From Dermatemys mawii (lineage: Eukaryota; Chordata; Testudines; Dermatemydidae): a DNA stretch of 64,000 nucleotides. Position numbers and translations under genes: made by a program. The notes under the pieces were generated by a model that saw nothing but the letters and a program-made list of their open reading frames with translations, was not told the origin of the DNA and searched no databases. The stretch is taken from NCBI GenBank assembly GCA_007922305.1, contig ML677341.1:65732064-65796063 (forward strand), given 5' to 3'. Below, piece after piece: positions 44,601 to 50,600 of this stretch (the stretch's first letter is position 1; each line of letters begins with the position of its first letter).

Positions 44601-47600
44601 TTCATCTCTAATGTGCATATACCCAGACAAAAGACTTATCTATCTTAAACAAAGTGGAAGGAAAGCGGCATCAGAATACTGCATCTTGTTATTACTCTAC
44701 TTTTCTTCACCTCGAAACTCTATGAATTTAAGGGAGAAGCACCTTGCCAGGCAGTACATGAGCTGTGGCCATGCTGAACAAAGGTTAAGCCCAGACATCA
44801 TTCTTGTATCCCATCCCCACCCCACCCCATCCCACACTGAGGAATTCCAAGGAAGATATATGCATGTTCAGATACTAAATTTTTCTCCCATAAAGAAACA
44901 GCAACTTAAGTCTCTCAGATCAGCTGTTTAATCCATTTTTTATGAGAAGGGAATTCTTAGAACCACAAGCTGCTCAACTCTGAGGATGATGGATAGACTT
45001 TCCTACAGGCCCTAACAGAGAAACTTTAATTCTCGAAACCTCAAAACCAATTAGGCTCCCATCTGTTCAAATGTCTCTAGTACACAATTTATCCCAAGTG
45101 GTAATAGACCTTTCTGATATGAAGAAAGTGTCTGCACTAAGGGATGTAACTTTTCTAGACCCCTTGCAATGAAAGCAGGTCTTTGGTCCCATCCTTCAGG
45201 ACCTAAAATTCAAAGAATGCTCCTTCATGTACTTTAGCAGTGACGCCTTAGAACAGAAAGATGGAAGTACAGAAAAATGACCAAACTTGCTAACCTTGGC
45301 AGTGATGCAAGAAGACCGGGGCGGCTCTACGTTTCATGCCGCCCCAAGCACCACTTCGGCGGCATGCCTGCGGGAGGTCCCCTGGTGCCGCTGATTCAGC
45401 AGCATTTCTGTGGGAGGCCCTCTGGTCCCTCGGCTCTGATGGTCTCGCCACCGAAATGCTGCCAAATCTGCGGGCCCATCGGACCCCCGGCAGAAACGCC
45501 TCCAAGGCCACCTAACTGCCACCCTCACAGTGCCAACAGGCCGCTCCCTGCGGCTTGCTGCCCCAGGCACGTGCTTGCTGCGCTGGTGCCTGGAGTCGCC
45601 CCTGAAGACGACTATTCTGCAGCCTACCTACATAGGAGGAAAGAAAGGGATAGTGGGAGGGTACATGCTTTTAGACCCACACATCTAGAACATGTGCATC
45701 TGTGCCAGAGATGTGTGCCTCCACAGCAGAGAAGGAGCTAATGCCAAGAGTAGGGAATCTGCTGAAGCAACTAATGATAAAGAAAATGTTATTCTCTTTC
45801 CGTGGTAAATTCTTACATATTGTTATTGTACACAGTTAAACAGCTGCCATGCTTCACCCCAGAAATGCCTGCCTTTCAACATGAATTATGCATGTTAAAT
45901 ATTGATAGCTTGTAAAACACAAATTGCTTTAAAGCATTTGGCCCTGCAAATGCATGGTTATTGAAATGTTCAGGATGAAAAGTGCTATGTTATTACTGCT
46001 TGCTTGATTAAAGTCGCTGTTTATAGCATACCTAAGGTATTTTATAAGTCACACTGAAATGCACTACAGGACATGTCTTATTCCTGGCGTTATGCAAATA
46101 CAACCCAAAGTTATTAAACAATTATGTTAAAATCTTTTTAACCTTTTGTAAGTAAAATGCTTACTTAAAACAAATATAGTTCCAACCTACAAGTAGGAAT
46201 CATAGAATATCAGAGTTGGAAGGGACTTCGGCAGAAAATCTAGTAGTCCAACCCCCTGCTCAAAGCAGGATTAATCCCCAATTAAATCATCCAACAGATT
46301 TTTACCCCATATCCCTAAATGGCCCCCTCAAGGATTGAACTCACAACCCAAGGTTTAGCAAGCCAATGCTCAAACTACTGAGCTAGCCCTCCCCCCGACA
46401 CACTATGGGGTTTGTGTGTGCTTTTTTTTAAAAAAAAAAAAAAAAAAGCATTAATCTTCAAAATCTGAAGAAACGTACATATCCATTAGCAATATAGCAG
46501 AGACAAACTACTTACTATCATGAAAAATTTAAATGCAAATTTAGTAGGCTATCGTGAAGATGCTGATACCTCAAAAATCAATCCACAGTACAACTTTCAA
46601 AGTTACCATGTACATGGACTTTATCAGCAAACTGGAGAAAGAATCTTTTTAATTGATCTTTCCATTCCGAAATATTTATGAATACACATTTAGTTTAGGC
46701 TTCAAGCATAAACACTGCTGTACCATGCACTATGTATACACACAGCTTTATAAGTATGGTCCATATTACATAACCCAGAAGAGGGTGGAAGAAGGCTGAT
46801 GCCCTTTCGGTTTTCTTGTTTGTCTTTTAATTATTCACTCCTGGATAAATGTCTGTGGTGTGGATGAGAGAGAAAGAAAAGCTAACACATTTACAAGCTT
46901 AAAATTCTGAAGCACTGAAGTACAGTTAGTGTTGGAAAAATGATTATGTAAAACCAGCACCTTCTTATTCAACATATCTGCTTCCTGAGTGCCTGAGTCA
47001 TATCTGTTTATTTTAACTATAAATACAAGTTTACTATTGTTAGCACTGAAGAGTCTATACAGCTGCTGAAAAACAAGATGAACTACATAGTCAGTATTCT
47101 TCATGTATCATCAAAACTGAAATCTAACTGAATGCAGAAACATCACCACCACCAAGAAAGCAAGGGGAAGAGAACAGTTTCCTTTTTGAAAATCAGGAGA
47201 TGCTTTATATATATTTACTTTTTTATTTTAAATTTGGAAACCTAGCACATCTCATGAAATCACTGAGAATATAAATATGGGTTCCCACGATGCCACTTTT
47301 ACAGTCCATTGTCTGTATATAGCTGTACTTGAACTTATCAGCAGTGCCCTTTAAAACATCTTTCAAATTAGATTTAACTCATCCTCTTTAAAAATACATT
47401 AAAAAACATTATGAAGATGAAGTAACACAATTTTCCCAACAGAGAGTTAAATACGGCATAAGGCTACTACTGTTCAATCATTCTGAATTCCCTAACAAAT
47501 ATTAAATGCAAGAATCAAAATATAAAAAGACAGCACTGCTTGTATAAGTCTCTGCTCCTGAGCAATTTTCAGGATATTAACTTTGTCCCTTTCTTTAACT

Positions 47601-50600
47601 AGTTGTGTGCGCTATTTCAAAAAAGCAGCAGCAGCAGCCTATCCACAAACTCATTTTTCCTTCAGAATTTTAGTGAGAAAAGGACTATTTTCAAGTTATT
47701 AATAGGTAATACCAGAATTCAAACTAATATTACGTAAGATTATTCCAAGCCCTCAGTACATCACTTTTTATCCACTGAAATTGATTACACAATACTAATA
47801 CTTAAACTAATTCACATTCTAGAAACACTGTGTACTTTATAATAATATTATTTACTTATTTTGAAGAATGCCAGCTGCTTTAAAGACAGGTAAAAAGAAA
47901 CAGCTCCTGCCTCAAATGACAAAGTCTTCAGCCCCCATCTTGCAAAGAGATCCATGCATCCACCTGGAGACCCTATAAAGTCAATGGGGCTCCATATGAA
48001 TGCAAGGGTCCATCCATCCAAACCTGATTGCAGAAATGGAGGCTAATAGACAATATATTAAAAACAGATAAGACACAGGATGCAAAAAACAACATAACTA
48101 AGCCATTATATTCGACACATCATCTTGGTTAAATAAAGAGGAGGGGAATGAAAAAAGACACACATCCCTAATTTGTTATGCCAACTTCAAAAACTAAAAC
48201 AAGCTATGATCAATAGTAACAAGGATTCAGTTTATTTTCTATTATGAAAAAAATTGAAAGGATACTTTTCAAAGAAAAAGATCACAATTGTGAATGAAAT
48301 GAAAACAGTGCTTTTGCAGCTTCAGTTGCTGCTGTCTTATAACTGCTATGCAAAGTGAAAGATTACAAAGGTAGAGATTTCCCTATGTTACACACTTTCA
48401 GGATTCATGATATACTGTTGACTTAGGAAGAACAACATTAACTGGATTCAAGTTATGGCCATGAAGAAAAAAAATATTACAAATATATCCATTTTAGTGA
48501 CTGCAAAATGTGTATAATTTTCTTCATTATTAATCAAATGTGTACAAATATCACACACTTAAAAGCATAGAAGAAAGCAATACATGCTTTAAATTAGCCA
48601 TTTCAGAATATAATATCTCGCTTTTTAAAGTTTACACTCCTAGTATTAATTCATATAATCTAAGCACAAAATGATGGATAGTTAGTTATTAACTCCAGTG
48701 CAAGTCAGTAGTTTTCCTCATATTTTGTCAACTTGGTACAGGGCCCTACCAAATTCATGATCCACTTTGGTCAATTTCAGGGCCAGGGTTAGTTTTTTTG
48801 TTTGTTTGTTTTTGTAGTTAGTCAATTTCATGCTTTCAGCTGTTTACATCTGAAATTTCAGGTGTTCTAACCATGAGGGGGGGGTCTCAACTAAAAAAGG
48901 AGTTGGGGAGGGGTTCACAAAGATATTGTAGGAAGACTGTGTGATTGCCACTCTTACTTCTGCCCTCCTGCTGGCAGGGGTGCTGTCTTGAGAGCTGGCC
49001 AACCACCCAGCTCTAAACCAGCACCAATGCCAGCAGCAGAGCAGAAATGGGCCTGGTGAGCTACCATATGTCCAGTTTTCCCAGCAGCATGGAGGACTGA
49101 CTGAGCTCAAACTGCAGCCTCTCCACACAGGTGTGTGTGAGAGAGAGAAAGAGACAGTTCAAGTCACAGCCTCTCCACATGGGGGAGGGGGACAACTCAA
49201 GCCGCAGCCTCTCCCATGCTGGCTTGTGACAGCTCAAGTCGTGCAGCTTTCTGCAGCACAGACAGGTTCCCAGAGCTGGGTCTGACCCATCCCAGGAGTG
49301 GTCCATGTAGCAAAAGAAGTTTTGTCTCTCCCCATAACCTGCTGGGATTAGCAGCTGGAGTGCTGCAGAGGGTAGGAGCTCCAGCTGGGCACCAGATTTC
49401 ACATAGGAGATCAGATTTAACAGTCTGTGATGCATTTTTCATTATCATGAATTTGGTGCCTAATCATATACAGTACCAGGAACTGCTTCAAATGTAACTC
49501 ACGCATACAAGTTTTTGTATAATTCTAACACAATTTTTTGTTAAAGGGACACTGTGAACTTAATCACAGGTTGACAAGTTTCACAGTAGTAGCCAAGTTA
49601 ATCTGTATCAGTTAGTTTGTATCTGTAGTTAGTCTGTACTGCTATGGGTACCCACACGGCCCCACAGCATTCCAACATTTTTATGGCTTAGAATAATGCT
49701 TCCTCAGCTCTCATTCCCTAATGTCCCTACTCTACGTATGCTACACTGATGACAGCTTCACCATCTGGACCCATAGGAAGGAGACCCTTGAGGAATTCCA
49801 CCAGGATTTCAACAATTTCCACCCCACCATCAACCTCAACCTCACCAGTTCACAAAAGAGAATCACTTCCTAGCCGCTACAGTGCACATAAGTGATGGTC
49901 ACATAACCACCACCCTATACCAGAAATCTACTGATTGCTATACTTACCTACATGCCTCCAGCTTCCATCCAGACCACATCACATGACCCACTGTCTACAG
50001 CCAAACTCTATGATACAACCACATCTGCTCCAATCCCTCAAACACCTACAGGTTCTCTATCAAGCATTCTTAAAACTACAACACCCACCTGGTGAAGTGA
50101 AGAAACAGACTGGCAGAGCCAGATGGGTATCAAGAAGTCACCAACCACAAGAGAGTTACAGAATGCTACTAGCCAACACCTGTAGCCCCAACTAAAACTT
50201 TTCCAGGGCATCATCAAGGATCTATAACCTATCCTGAAGGAAGATTCCCTCACTTTCACAGACTTTGGGAAACAGGCCAGTCCTCACTTACAGACAGCCC
50301 CCCAACCTGAAGCAAATACTTACTAGCAACTATACACCACACAACAAAAACACTAACCCAGAAACGAATCCCTGCAACAGACCCCATTGCCAACTCTGTC
50401 CACATATCTATTCAAGGGACACCATCATAGGACCTAACCACATCAACCACACCATCAAGAACTCGTTCACCTGCATATCTACCAATGTGATATATCCTGT
50501 CATGTGCCAGCAATGTCTCTCTGCCATGTACACTGGCCAAACTGGACAGTCTCTATGCAAAAGAATAACTGGACACAAATCAGACATTAAGAATTATAAT

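Noticed and set aside
45277..45741. 154-codon plus-strand open frame
   Set aside because: It overlaps a GC-rich DNA transposon with mirrored ends and has no domain.
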